In this document: positions 25,503 through 45,400 of the stretch, piece by piece
Layout: every line of letters starts with the position of its first letter
Numbering within the stretch: position 1 is the stretch's first letter
Source of the DNA: Diprion similis
Lineage: Eukaryota > Arthropoda > Insecta > Hymenoptera > Diprionidae
Direction of reading: 5' to 3'
Length of the DNA stretch: 64,000 nucleotides
Assembly: GCF_021155765.1 (NCBI RefSeq)
Contig: NC_060117.1
Location: 5,856,001 to 5,920,000 of the forward strand
Made by a program: the position numbers and the translations under genes
Notes under the pieces: generated by a model
What the model was told of the DNA's origin: nothing
Seen by the model: the letters and a program-made list of their open reading frames with translations, nothing else
The model's database searches: none

Positions 25503-26539
25503 TCTGCTACTAATTGTTTTTACACATGTATTAATCGATTCACCGTGTTTGTTGTTTACTAATGTTTTTAAACAAAGCGTACCGCAATTCTTGTTATTCC
25601 GTTTTATACACTTTTCACTTTCCACAATCCGCCGGGAAATGCAATATAACCATACAGAATACAGTCCAGTATGAAGTTGCGCAGATTGATGCGCAAGAGT
25701 TCCGTAAAACAGAGAGAGAAAGAGCTAAGCGTTAAATTCATAGTGAGAAAGAGATACAAGATCACTGATGGATTTTCGCAGATTTTGGAACACTGTAGGT
25801 GATACCCAGATATTTTCAGAACAAAAAAAGCACTAGATTTAGTTTAATTGTTCAGTAGTGGCAACGTAGAAGCTGTTTTCAACTATGCATGCCCTTCACG
25901 CTTGTTTCGGAACGCAACCTTGGATGCGTTCCGAAACTAGCTAGCAGCGCAAAAAAATCCCTAGGAGAGAGACAGAGCTAGTGACAAACTCGACAGCGCA
26001 AAAGAGATAAAAGATTGTTGTCAGCACCGGGAGCCAATTTCGGAACGCACCTCATAGATCGTTATACAGCTGGGTGTGTTATTTTGACAAGTATGACAAA
26101 AGTCCATTTAAAAACTATGCAGTGTTGATTTACAAAATATTGTACGCTTGAATAAGGAAATATAAGAAAGAGAGATTTAAGCGAAAACTTCCTTTTTGCA
26201 TTAAAATTTAATCAGTCATCCTTGATTTTGAAAAAGGAATACAACATCTTGACGTCTTTACTGGGTGAGTGGAAGTACAATATCCCGAAATTCTAACCTC
26301 TAACCTCAAAAATGGGTATTTAATGTTTATCAAGTAAACATAATCGATTATCAGCCTCTTTGACACACGTATATGCTTTACGTAGCTAAGCAAAGCCTGT
26401 GACGTACAATTCACAGAATTGTAATGAAATGTAAATAGCATAGATAGGTATAGAAGCCATGAACTGAAAAGAATGTAAATAGACAGATGACTCATTATTG
26501 CGTATCTTTTTTCGTTGCAGACGATGTAAAGCCGTCGAA
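25503..26539. promoter_or_regulatory. Head-to-head promoter region of BRD8 and ITFG1
   Basis: About 1 kb lies between the BRD8 start codon (25502, minus) and the ITFG1 start codon (26540, plus). It must hold both transcription starts. ITFG1 probably has a non-coding first exon here, because a good acceptor (TTTTTCGTTGCAG) ends at 26520, just before its ATG. A MITE occupies 25923-26053. No TATA box or other core motif stands out. Confidence 0.6.
25923..26053. mobile_element. GCGTTCCGAAA-family MITE between BRD8 and ITFG1
   Basis: It starts GGATGCGTTCCGAAACTAGC and ends GCCAATTTCGGAACGCACC, so the ends are inverted repeats of about 17 bp. The interior carries CCCTAGGAGAGAGACAGAG and GCGCAAAAGAGATAAAAGAT, words shared with the copies at 33107-33237 and 58320-58556. 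A partial extra end (TTTCGGAACGCAACC) sits just left at 25905-25919. No open frame. Confidence 0.8.
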
Positions 26540-28294
26540 ATGGGCAAGGCAATTCTATTTGTTTATCTCATCTCAAATTTTCTAATTGTCGCACGATGCA
26601 GCGACATAACATCAACGGTATATGGAAAAATTTTGGACAAAATGCCAGCAGCGTTTGGCGATTTTAATTCTGACGAATTGACCGATGTATTTGTGATCGA
26701 CACGGATGGTAAATCCGTTGAAATTATGCTGGCAGCTGAGCAAGAGCCTCTCCTTAGCCCTGGAGCGCACTTAAAATGCACCTTTAATGCTTCAGTGACG
26801 AGCGTTGTGCCTGGAGATTTTGACGGAGATGCATTTATGGATGTTTTCGTAACAACGATCAAGAACGGTCTGACCTATGGACACGTTTTGTGGGGTGGAA
26901 ATGGGCAGTTGAATTGTACACCCGAGTCTAATCCAGTAATTGTGATGTTTGGACAGCCGTTAGCCATCGATTACAACCAAGACATGATTATCGATTTGTT
27001 CGGACTCGATGAAAATAAAACAAGAACATTTTGGATTTTCAATAAGAATAGAACTTCGCCGGAAATTGTAAAAATGCATTCTAAAAATGGAGATGACTTT
27101 CCACTTATAAGAATACCACATTCAAACGCGTTTCTAGATTGGGACGGCGATTTTATGCCAGATTTATTTATAACGACTGAAAAGGAGTTTGAAATTTGGC
27201 TGGGAAGAGACGAGAACTTCACTTACTACGACAGCATCAGCTTACCGCCTAGTTTAACTTTTGTCGGTCAATCTTTATTCTTGGACGTTGAACTCACTGG
27301 CAAAATGAACCTGATTCTACCCGCATGTTACGATGCCGCGTGCAAGAATAGCACTATTATGATATACTCAAACGGGTGGCACAATTTACAAATAGATTTC
27401 AAAGATCCGGACAACGTTGACTGGGGTTTCTATAAATCCGATGGGCATCGTTATTCGGATACAATAACTCTGAGAGGCGGCGATTTCAACATGGATGGTT
27501 ACCCGGATTTACTGGCAACTTTAACGGTCACCTCGGAAAGTGTACCCAGAACATTCTTGCTGGAGAACGTACCTTGCACAAACTGCAAAGACTTTGGTAG
27601 AAAATTTGCTGTCCAATGGACGGCTCTGAATCCCTTAAACAACAGAACAGTTATGGCAGTTTTCTATGATTTTTATCAAGACGGAATATTGGACGTAATT
27701 TTAGTAGAGCAAGAGGGACATGAATACCGAACTCTGGCTTTCAAAAACAGCTTGGATTACGATGCTAATTTTGTTAAAGTTATGGTTTTGACAGGGTTGT
27801 CGAACAGGCTGTATCCAATCACTCCTGGAACACTTGGCAGGAAGAAACGAACCTATGGAACAAATCTGCCAGGTCCGTCGATCGCTTATAAAACCACAAC
27901 ACAGGATGGAAACATGCGCATGGCAGTAGCGGCACAACTACCGCAGAGCGCACACTTTTCCCTAAATTTGCCATACTCGACGTTTGGATTGGGTCGCACG
28001 CCCAATTTCATCGATACCCTTACAATAGGGTTGAGCGGGAAGTCCCGAGAATGGACACAAATTATTCCCAATTCCCAGATGGTCGTGATTCCGACACCGC
28101 TCTCCGATCCTCCCAGATGGAAAGCCCAGTTGTTTGTAACGCCCAGTAAACTTATTCTGTTGAGCGTTGCTGCGTTGACTGCGACTTGCGGTTTGATTAT
28201 TGCCATAATTTTTGGACTGTATTGGAAAGAAAGAAGAGAGGATAAGATTGAAAAACTTCAGGAAGCACACAGATTCCATTTCGATGCTATGTAG
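26540..28294 (+). CDS. ITFG1: T-cell immunomodulatory protein homologue (linkin), FG-GAP membrane protein
   Basis: A single coding exon of 584 residues. I chose the ATG at 26540 (G at -3, G at +4); upstream codons in frame lie before the acceptor that ends at 26520. Residues 1-22 form a signal peptide (MGKAILFVYLISNFLIVARC). Six calcium-loop motifs of the integrin FG-GAP type follow: DFNSDELTD, DFDGDAFMD, DYNQDMIID, DWDGDFMPD, DFNMDGYPD and DFYQDGILD, consistent with a beta-propeller ectodomain. Many N-glycosylation sequons are present. One transmembrane helix (LILLSVAALTATCGLIIAII) lies close to the C-terminus, followed by a short charged cytoplasmic tail. Length and order match animal ITFG1/linkin (about 600 residues), a cell-surface protein linked to tissue integrity and reported to bind RUVBL1/2 and tubulin. 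The neighbour BRD8 is divergently oriented; CDK5 converges from the right. Confidence 0.93.
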   Translation: MGKAILFVYLISNFLIVARCSDITSTVYGKILDKMPAAFGDFNSDELTDVFVIDTDGKSVEIMLAAEQEPLLSPGAHLKCTFNASVTSVVPGDFDGDAFMDVFVTTIKNGLTYGHVLWGGNGQLNCTPESNPVIVMFGQPLAIDYNQDMIIDLFGLDENKTRTFWIFNKNRTSPEIVKMHSKNGDDFPLIRIPHSNAFLDWDGDFMPDLFITTEKEFEIWLGRDENFTYYDSISLPPSLTFVGQSLFLDVELTGKMNLILPACYDAACKNSTIMIYSNGWHNLQIDFKDPDNVDWGFYKSDGHRYSDTITLRGGDFNMDGYPDLLATLTVTSESVPRTFLLENVPCTNCKDFGRKFAVQWTALNPLNNRTVMAVFYDFYQDGILDVILVEQEGHEYRTLAFKNSLDYDANFVKVMVLTGLSNRLYPITPGTLGRKKRTYGTNLPGPSIAYKTTTQDGNMRMAVAAQLPQSAHFSLNLPYSTFGLGRTPNFIDTLTIGLSGKSREWTQIIPNSQMVVIPTPLSDPPRWKAQLFVTPSKLILLSVAALTATCGLIIAIIFGLYWKERREDKIEKLQEAHRFHFDAM

Positions 28295-28748
28295 CAAGCT
28301 TTTATCGCAGTTAATTCAGCCTAAGTTCTCACTAAAATATATATTTCTAATTTAAAACATACCTTATTCTGTAGAATGGAATTATACGTGTAACTAAATC
28401 AATTTCAAGTTTCCTTCTTATGAGACGGATGCAAAAACAAGGGTATTGAAAATATGAGGAAGCCGAGTATGAGCAAGAAACTTCTTTAGAAAGAAGGCAT
28501 CTTATCCAAAATTTCGATTTTACATGACTGATACTGTAAAGTCTATCAAAAGCTGTTTGTGTTTTTGGTAACTAATGCATGTTGAACCGTGATACGAAAT
28601 TTTTTCATACTTTTTTGAAGTGTTATTTGTAGTCATTTATCTTGATCATTAACTCATTTATAATATGTTCGCAAGGATGATAGTTGAAATATGTTTCTTT
28701 CAACAGAAAAATGTACATAAATATACATGTAACATAGTCAAGAATTAT

Positions 28749-28754
28749 AATAAA
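28749..28754 (+). terminator. Poly(A) signal for ITFG1
   Basis: AATAAA about 455 bases after the ITFG1 stop, within an AT-rich 3' UTR. The matching signal of the converging CDK5 gene lies about 400 bases further right on the other strand, so the two transcripts need not overlap. Confidence 0.6.
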
Positions 28755-29159
28755 TTTATTTTATTCCTTTCATAAAGATAAATGAAAATTATGATTACTG
28801 CAAGTTTCTAGCTATTTTGTTATAGATAATCTTAAATATTTGCAATCAATTCTAAAAGTGAACAGTTTAGCCATTAGCTTCATTTTGATTTTAATCATAC
28901 GTCCAAATTACGGAGATAAAAAATTTAACTTCGATATTCCCTATTCCATAATGTAATTGAAAACATAATAATTAAGAGTTGTTCAAATTTTGTTGACAGT
29001 TGAAAAAATGCGAAATGAATCACACATGATCGTACTGAATTTCTAAATATGACCAGGGATTGTATATTAAAAAAAAAAAAAAAAAAAAAAATGTTTTTAT
29101 TTAAATGTAAGAAAAAACATCATGAGAAAGAATAAATTGAACAACAATAGAATTAAAGA

Positions 29160-29165
29160 TTTATT
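29160..29165 (-). terminator. Poly(A) signal for CDK5
   Basis: AATAAA on the minus strand (TTTATT on plus), about 260 bases after the CDK5 stop codon. A (CA)n run at 29265-29289 lies in the same 3' UTR. Confidence 0.6.
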
Positions 29166-29264
29166 GACTTATTATTTTATACCTTAACTATAATTGTATA
29201 TTCATAAATAATATGCATACGCACGTACATTAAATATATATATGCAGAGAAGCACATACATACT

Positions 29265-29289
29265 CACACACACACACACACACACACAA
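29265..29289 (+). repeat. (CA)12 microsatellite in CDK5 3' UTR
   Basis: About twelve CA units, just after CATACATACT. It lies between the CDK5 stop codon and its likely poly(A) signal. Confidence 0.85.
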
Positions 29290-29423
29290 GTCCACACGCA
29301 GGTATACCTAAACAACACAAGACATTATCCTATTACACATAACTAGATTATTGCACGTTCATATATAAGAAATATATCATTACTGGAGTGTCAAGAATAT
29401 GAATCGTAAATAAAGCCAACCAG

Positions 29424-32358
<2,935 letters not shown>

Positions 32359-32500
32359 ATTTTAACTGCCTGTGTCAACGCGTTTGACGGCGTATTTATG
32401 GTTTTTTTTTTTTTTTCGTCTAATCCTAATTCTCTCTCATGGCACCGGGATGGTTTACGGTTAGCGCTGCACACAGGTGGAGGATTTGTGAAAATACTTA

Positions 32501-32626
32501 GGATGCGTTCCGAAATCAACTGCCGGTGTTATAAGCAAACTCCTTATCTCTTTTGCACTACCAAGTTCGAGAGTAACTCTCTCTCTCTCTGTTTTTAGCG
32601 CTGCGAGCTAGCTTTGGAACGCACTT
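32501..32626. mobile_element. GCGTTCCGAAA-family MITE near CDK5 start
   Basis: It starts GGATGCGTTCCGAAATC and ends GAGCTAGCTTTGGAACGCAC, inverted ends. The interior shares CTTATCTCTTTTGCACTACC AAGTTCG and GTTTTTAGCGCTGCGAGC with the other copies, and contains a short CT run. It lies about 145 bases upstream of the CDK5 start codon. Confidence 0.8.
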
Positions 32627-33106
32627 TTCAACTGGCCGATCAACAAAATAGCTGCATTGATTGCATTTTCCCTAAGATTTCGACTTTGCTGTTAGTTGAA
32701 AACTAGGGAAAAAATCTCGTAACCAGAAGATGTCAAACAATTCATCTCGCTATTCGAACGATTCGAACTATCTCTCGATAAAACATGTATATACAATAAT
32801 ATTAAACCTTAATCAAAAGCTGATACTATTTTACGAAATCCTAGCACCATAAAATCCATAATGTACTAAAATTGACTAATAATATTATTTGCGAACATGG
32901 AGTATAGAGCCGTATTCATAATTACAAGCAATGCGAATCACGCCATATAATCTTGGAAATAAAACAGAGACTTTAACTCGGCAATATCGAGTGTTGTCTT
33001 ATCAGTAATCTAAAATATTAACGTTACATTATAAAGACGTTATCTTTTATATCGTAACTCTAATCGTAGAGCTTCCCAAGCCGTAACTCGAATCGTATCA
33101 TTCTGA

Positions 33107-33237
33107 GGGTGCGTTCTGAAATTATATGGCAGGGCTAAAAATTCCCTAGGACAGAGGCAGAACGAATCATGATCTCGAGAGTGCAAAAGAGATAAAAGAT
33201 CGTTGTTTGAGAACTGGGGAAATTATTCGCAGTGCAG
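33107..33237. mobile_element. GCGTTCCGAAA-family MITE near NUDT21 start
   Basis: It starts GGTGCGTTCTGAAATTA and shares AAAAATTCCCTAGGACAGAG and GTGCAAAAGAGATAAAAGAT with other copies. The right end (GGGAAATTATTCGCAGTGC) is diverged. It lies about 175 bases upstream of the NUDT21 start codon. Confidence 0.7.
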
Positions 33238-33410
33238 TTAGTTGAAAACGGCATAACTGGTTGATCGTTGGGCCAATCGAATGCACGCTTCGCAAGTGGA
33301 CACACAGAATTACATGCGCCGAGGGGTTTTCAACGTGTGACACGATTGACGCACGGTAGAACGGAGGGATCGGATCGAACCATTGAGCACGAAGCAGGTT
33401 TAAAATAAAA

Positions 33411-40658
<7,248 letters not shown>

Positions 40659-40962
40659 ACGTCACCGCACGACAGCTGTAACATTGGCTGGATTTTAATT
40701 AAGTTAACAAGAATAATAATGATAATGAAGTTATGTATGTATGTGATGATGAATGCAAGTTTATTGAAAGGTCTGAGTTCTCTGTATAGTACGACGTGCC
40801 CAACATTAAATCATTTTTGTAAGTAATACTTATACTATTGTTTTTTCTTCGTAATCGTACCACCTTCAACGTTATACGAATGTTGTCATAATGAAAACCA
40901 AAAGTAATGATTAAAAGTGTAGATCCGTCACTAATTCGTGTTTAAGTTTTATGTTACGAACT

Positions 40963-40968
40963 AATAAA
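40963..40968 (+). terminator. Poly(A) signal for NUDT21
   Basis: AATAAA followed by AAATGAG, about 305 bases after the stop codon; the first canonical hexamer downstream of the gene. Confidence 0.6.
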
Positions 40969-41190
40969 AAATGAGTCGGTAACTGTAAGTGTGAGAAACC
41001 ACAATTATTAAAGTCGTACTCATCACATTTTTCAAGTTGAAATACGCGCGTAAACAGCTAACGTAATATGGCTGCAACCAAAATTTTTGTTGTATATACC
41101 TTTGACATAAGACCTCTGTTGAAAAATAAGCCATTCCCGTATCCCGAATTCCCTGATGTTTGAGAACCCGCGGTTCGATTTCTTTATCCG

Positions 41191-41771
41191 TCTTTACCGA
41201 CTGCGTTCAGTGCGTTCCATTTTGAATATTATCAGACGCGATACAAAAAAAAAGACATAACAGCCGTATTCTACATGCGATTCTGCACGAAAATCCATTA
41301 ATGAATTTTAATTCAATGCAAAAATGAAGACGGTGCCTAAAAAATACGAAACCGTGATCGCGATTTCTTATTTTTTATGCCATTTCTTTATTGTTGCGTA
41401 AAACCCAAATGTATTGAAGCATTTTGTAATTATTTGTGAAATACCACCGTTACCATGCTCTTTTTTTCCATCGCGAGCTGATAGACGAATAGCCAAAATA
41501 GACAAACATACCGAGAGATTATCTTGAAAGTTCGCAGTCAGTCACCGCCAAGATATTCGTCTGTTTCTCGCAGGCTGACTTTCCCCCCTCAAAAAAAAAA
41601 AAAAAAAAACAAAAAAAAAACAGTCGTCGTCGTCGATACAATCATTTTACGGCATTTCACAGTTCAAAATTGAAAAGAGATTGGCCAGCCTGCTAAAAAT
41701 AGACGAAAACCTTGGGGTTGGTGGTGACTGACTGCGAACTTTCAAGATAATCGGTACAACGCAGTCGGTAA
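41191..41771. mobile_element. Fold-back element upstream of DCAF5
   Basis: The outer arms are TCTTTACCGACTGCGTT (41191) and AACGCAGTCGGTAAGA (41757). Strong inner arms are TTATCTTGAAAGTTCGCAGT plus CAGTCACC (41520-41548) and GGTGACTGACTGCGAACTTTC plus AAGATAA (41722-41750), continuing to a TCGTCT/AGACGA word. The centre contains a long A-rich run (41590-41622) and a GTCGTCGTCGTCG stretch. Located 0.7 kb before the DCAF5 start codon. Confidence 0.75.
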
Positions 41772-42471
41772 GAAGTGACTATAGCAACCCCTTAACACGT
41801 TCGAAAACCGCGGAGAGGCGGCACCGTGTCGTGTGGATTCTATAACGGTAAACGGATTAATATCTGTTTACATACACAAGATGACACGGTTCGTCGAGAA
41901 ATAAAAGCAGCTGAGAATCAGGGATTAGGTAAGGAGCCGCATATCGTATCATCCAAAGGCTGAGGGAGCAGTTTTGACGCGTGTCAGACGACTCATGTCG
42001 TAAATTAGTATCGTAGTGCATCGAAAGCGTATAAAGGAAAAGAAGGAGAGAAGTTACACATGAGCAGAGTGTTCAATGGAAGAACAATGAAGGATCGGCA
42101 GAGGGAGAGATTCCTAGTTAAAAACGAGCGTAAAATGTTCCGGACATGTCACGCAGCGATATGACTAGAAATCGAAACAGTTGAGCTTGAGAGGCGACGA
42201 CGAACAGCTGATTCACAATTCACAGAGATTGCGGTGGTTCGTGATTGTACTAACTATAATAAGTGCAGGACTATAGAGTCAACTACACACGCCTGTCAGC
42301 GAATCAGCAATAAAGTAAGCAGCTAAGTATAACGATACGGAGGCGGAGGAGGTGTGTACACCTATGTAGGTCCGTCTGTGCAGTCTTATTTTTTGTTGTT
42401 GTTCTTGTTGTTGTTAATTTTGTAACAGAAGTGTTATATGGAAAATCCGAGACACCAGTCGAGATATAACC

Positions 42472-45400
42472 ATGGTTTCGCCGTCGGTTTGCAACCCTTT
42501 ACCCTACGTATTGAACAGGCAGATACACGATCACTTCAATTTCACCAAACGTCTCGTCAACGCCAGGCTTGGCTGCTCCGAGAATTTGTTTAGAAAAGAT
42601 CTTCAGTCGCATTACGGTTGCGTTAATGCGATCGAATTTTCCAAAGAAGGAGAATTACTTGTCTCCGGTAAGCTTGTTACTATACATACCTACATATATC
42701 ATCTATGTATCTTATCTTACAAGAAAAGTTTTCTCTATTATTTCAATCCATTTTCTTATCTCGTTCACAAACCTTTGCCCTATTCATTGTAACATCATAC
42801 GTATCATCTTGTACGAATTGAACTATGAAAAATCTTCTTTTCTTTTTTTTTTCTTTCTTTTTTTTTTTTTTTTTTTTACTCTTCCCCCATTAGCTTCTTT
42901 CTTTTTCAACTATAAACATCCGATGAAAATAAATATATATATATATATATATATCCGATAGTATAAAACATGTAGGTAGTTTCTTTTCTTGAAATTATAG
43001 GCGATACTAAAGTATCAAATACATCTTTCTTTTTTACCTCGTCGTCGTTGCGTTGAAAACTGCCTCCCCCTTCCCCACCGTCGCCCCTCAATCCTCAATA
43101 ATTCTGAAACGCATATTTGTTCTAATATTTTTATAATACATGAGGGGAAAATAGATAGACTGCAGAAAATTTTAAAGTTTTGCCATTTTACTTGTTGGAT
43201 GTTAAATTGCAATGAAAAAAATATGGAATTCGTTGAATTTAGGCTGATATTATCATTTCTTTGTCGTACAGTCTTTCCCTCTTTTTCTTTTAAATTCTCA
43301 AGCAGAACGATTCTTTGCTTTTGCAAATTTTTACTTTTTTTACTTTTCAATTATCACGTTCGGTCGATCGATTCAAGGCAAGCATTAGATTTTTATTTAA
43401 CTCTGCTGTAACTGTGTAATTGCAACGTAATATTCAACGACGCATATATCTCGAAATAAGAATTCGTACAGAATTTGGAAAAATTTTGTTGTTAATGTAA
43501 GAAAAAAATTCATTTTGTAATTGGAAAATTTTGTTCGTTTAGCCAATGAATTTCATGATGATAAATAATTCATGTTGGACGGTTCGTTTTCAACAAATTT
43601 CCACAAACTTTTGAATTATTTCTTTTTTCCCCCCTTCGATCATACCTAAAAGTACCGTTAGAAAAATACTTTTTTAAACATACTTCGGATTGCAAATATT
43701 GTCAAGATAATAATATCATATATTATTTGCGTTAAGTTGATAAGAATTTACTTGAGTTACCGCAAAAAACTGTCATTATTATTATTATTATTATCCTTGT
43801 TTTCTTTTACAGCGGTATCAAGAATTTAGTACTAGCAATAAAATTCTAACATAATATTATTCAAAAAACAAGAAAAATTTAATAGAAAAAGTGGCATTTT
43901 ACATCAATTCAATTATAATGTCTATACGAGATTAAACTTTTCCTGTCCCAACAATTTATGACTATAAAATTCGTTATTTCAATTATCGTTAGTCCGAAGG
44001 ATGGCAAAAAAAAAAAAGATATTTTATTATTCATGTATTTGGCAATTTCTGAAAATTTCAAATCAGATTAAAAAATTCTAACGAAATTAAGGTAAACTGA
44101 AAATTCTGTCACCTTAAGAAATATTTTTTTTTTTTTTGGTTTCACATCTGAGCAAGCGATTAAAAACTTTATAGATTATTCGGATTTGTGTCTCATATCA
44201 TTCTGTAGATTTATGGAAGAATATCAATGCTGGTAGATAATTATAAAACTTTTACTCGCATCGAATGTTAATTATTATTATACATCTTTTATAACAAATA
44301 TTTGGCTTGTAATTATTCACAGGTGGCGATGACAGAAGGGTTTTATTATGGCAGGTTGAACAAGCGATTCAGGGTGTTGGAAAACCGGCAGTTATGAAAG
44401 CTCAACATGCCAGTAATATATTCTGCCTGGGATACGACAGCACAAAAGCGAAAATATTTTCAGCTGGAAACGACGACCAAGTCATTGTTCACGACTTGAA
44501 AACGTGAGAAAATATTAGCACTGTAACACGTTACGCTAAAGAAATGTAAAAGAAAATCGTATTTATTGAAATTGAATCTATTTCCCATTTTTGCTTCGCT
44601 TTGCACAATTTTTCACGCTCAGAAAAAATGGTATTTATTTCTAAAGAAATTTCCCACGCACTTTGCTGTCTGACTATTATATTATTGATGATGTAATTAT
44701 TTCTACATTACAGCGGAGACCCGCTGAATTATTTTCTTCACGAAAAGCCGGTGTACGGCTTATCGATTCATCCGCACAACGACAATGTCTTCTCAAGCGC
44801 ATGCGACGACGGGAGAGTGCTCATATACGATATCAGAGATTCTTCGTCTACGGAAACCTTTTGTCTTGCTCAGTACAAGTCGGCTTTTCATTCTGTTATG
44901 TTCAATCCGTCAGAGCCAAGAATGCTTGCCACCGCAAATGCCAAGGAAGGTGTTAGTATGTGGGATGTTCGAAAGCCTCTAGAGTGAGTAAAATTTTATT
45001 GAATCAGGTCGCAACGTTCGGAGAATAGCATCTGATCCAATCCTGAATCTTTTCGTGCTTTGTCTTTGCAAAGAGTATATCTCAGAAACGATTTCATAAA
45101 ACCTGAGATCATTTCAATTATTTATAAGACGAGTGAAAGTTCCTAGATTTGTTTCCAACTCACTGAATATCTCTTCTTTTCAATGCATGAATTCATTTCA
45201 GAGCTGTATTACGATATGGCGCCGAAGGTACGTCGCAAAGCTGTATGAACGTAAGGTATAACGCTGCTGGTACAAAATTGTTGGCTTTGAGAAGGCGACT
45301 TCCTCCGGTATTGTACGCCGTCGAATCTCCGGCAAATCTTTGCCAGTTCGATCATCCTGGCTATTACAACAGCTGCACAATGAAGTCTTGCTGTTTTGCC

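Larger units (their letters stand above)
32359..33410. promoter_or_regulatory. Head-to-head promoter region of CDK5 and NUDT21
   Basis: Only 1052 bases separate the two start codons. The region must contain both 5' UTRs and core promoters. It carries two MITE copies of one family (32501-32626 and 33107-33237), leaving about 480 bases of plain sequence between them. A CT microsatellite lies inside the first copy. No obvious TATA element. Confidence 0.65.
40659..42471. other. NUDT21 3' UTR and DCAF5 upstream region
   Basis: An AATAAA at 40963-40968 is the likely NUDT21 poly(A) signal, about 305 bases after the stop. A fold-back element spans about 41191-41771. From about 41800 to 42471 the sequence is less AT-rich and has several upstream ATGs and a GTT-rich stretch near 42396-42415; this is the probable DCAF5 promoter and 5' UTR. 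Confidence 0.55.

Noticed and set aside
42906-43350. Minus-strand frames in DCAF5 intron 1
   Set aside because: They depend on AT dinucleotide and pyrimidine runs and lack splice or homology support.
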